DNA from: an uncultured Oscillospiraceae bacterium
Lineage (GTDB): Bacteria > Bacillota > Clostridia > Oscillospirales > Oscillospiraceae
Direction: 5' to 3'
Length of the DNA stretch: 64,000 nucleotides
NCBI GenBank assembly: GCA_910578505.1
Contig: CAJTPV010000008.1
Span: forward strand, 1-64,000
Part shown: positions 63,900 through 64,000 of the stretch, piece by piece
How positions within the stretch are numbered: the stretch's first letter is position 1
Layout: every line of letters starts with the position of its first letter
Notes under the pieces: model-generated
Seen by the model: the letters and a program-made list of their open reading frames with translations, nothing else
Told to the model about the DNA's origin: nothing
The model's database searches: none
Translations under genes and position numbers: made by a program

Positions 63900-64000
63900 A
63901 TGACGCTTTCAGAAGCGGCGCGTCTCCTGCTGGGGTTAAAGGAACTTGGGTGGACCGACAGGGAGATCATGGACTTTGCCCTTTATATGGAGACCGGAGA
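63900..64000 (+). CDS. Hypothetical protein, start only
   Basis: ATG 63900 opens a frame that runs off the window: TLSEAARLLLGLKELGWTD, then REIMDFALYMETG. It is a short amphipathic helical start of the kind found in small conserved Clostridia proteins. No ribosome site is obvious in the nine bases after the fhs stop, so it may depend on coupling to fhs. Confidence 0.45.
   Translation, partial: MTLSEAARLLLGLKELGWTDREIMDFALYMETG

Noticed and set aside
1..64000. tRNA, rRNA or CRISPR loci
   Set aside because: No cloverleaf with the T-arm consensus, no rRNA-like conserved blocks and no spaced direct repeats were noticed on reading both strands. A dedicated search was not possible.

Overview
The window reads as chromosome from a GC-rich, anaerobic gut-type Clostridia, most like the Oscillospiraceae (Flavonifractor/Lawsonibacter/Intestinimonas side). 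This placement is an inference from gene content: formate-tetrahydrofolate ligase, a THF riboswitch driving folT, an SLH-anchored surface protein, serine-recombinase elements in rlmD, FCD-type regulators and strong Gram-positive promoters. No rRNA, tRNA or CRISPR array was seen.

Layout. 1-2000: edge of an ISAs1-type insertion sequence, the 3' scrap of a beta-glucoside PTS gene and an intact 6-phospho-beta-glucosidase. 2.1-7.7 kb: a GntR/FCD regulator and a sugar-acid (hexuronate-type) catabolic cluster (ManD-like dehydratase, TRAP transporter, MDR and SDR dehydrogenases, KDPG aldolase, KDG kinase). Every structural gene in it is damaged by internal deletion, fusion, a stop codon or a frameshift. 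7.7-19.3 kb: an apparently intact regulon with carbamoylase, hydantoin racemase, a ribose-type ABC importer, hydantoinase, an FCD regulator with an unusual N-terminus, an aminotransferase, KDPG aldolase and KDG kinase. A common ACTCAT/ATGAGT palindrome lies at both of its promoters. 19.3-28.6 kb: a LacI regulator fused to a solute-binding domain, divergent from an M19-like dipeptidase and a complete dipeptide/oligopeptide ABC transporter. 28.6-37.1 kb (minus strand): a molybdenum module with a four-cluster ferredoxin, a pyridine-nucleotide FAD oxidoreductase, a TorD-DmsA fusion, an orphan metal/oxyanion-binding lipoprotein, a THEP1-like NTPase, an RpiR regulator, and MobA and MobB.

37.2-52.0 kb: two mobile elements stacked in tandem in the 3' end of rlmD. 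Three near-identical att copies (37201, 40292, 51979) mark the joints, and the original last codons of rlmD survive at 37176. The element next to rlmD (about 11.7 kb) has a large serine recombinase, a MobV relaxase, a D5-type replication protein, an iteron-like array, regulators and a sigma factor. Its cargo is an EcoRI-family methyltransferase, a DUF262-HNH nuclease and two further small genes. The second element (about 3.1 kb, very AT-rich) has no recombinase. It carries a radical SAM enzyme, a uracil-DNA-glycosylase-like protein and a membrane protein, and looks like a cis-mobilizable cargo element.

52-64 kb: core-type genes. These are rlmD, a large SLH surface protein with leucine-rich and Cys-rich repeats, a GH25 lysozyme, a NimA-like flavoprotein, a Uma2 protein, then the folate/C1 set folT (THF riboswitch), folC and fhs.

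The best candidates for undescribed biology are the hydantoin-to-KDG regulon, the radical SAM/UDG/membrane-protein cargo, the soluble TorD-DmsA complex, and the tandem, reading-frame-preserving integration in rlmD.
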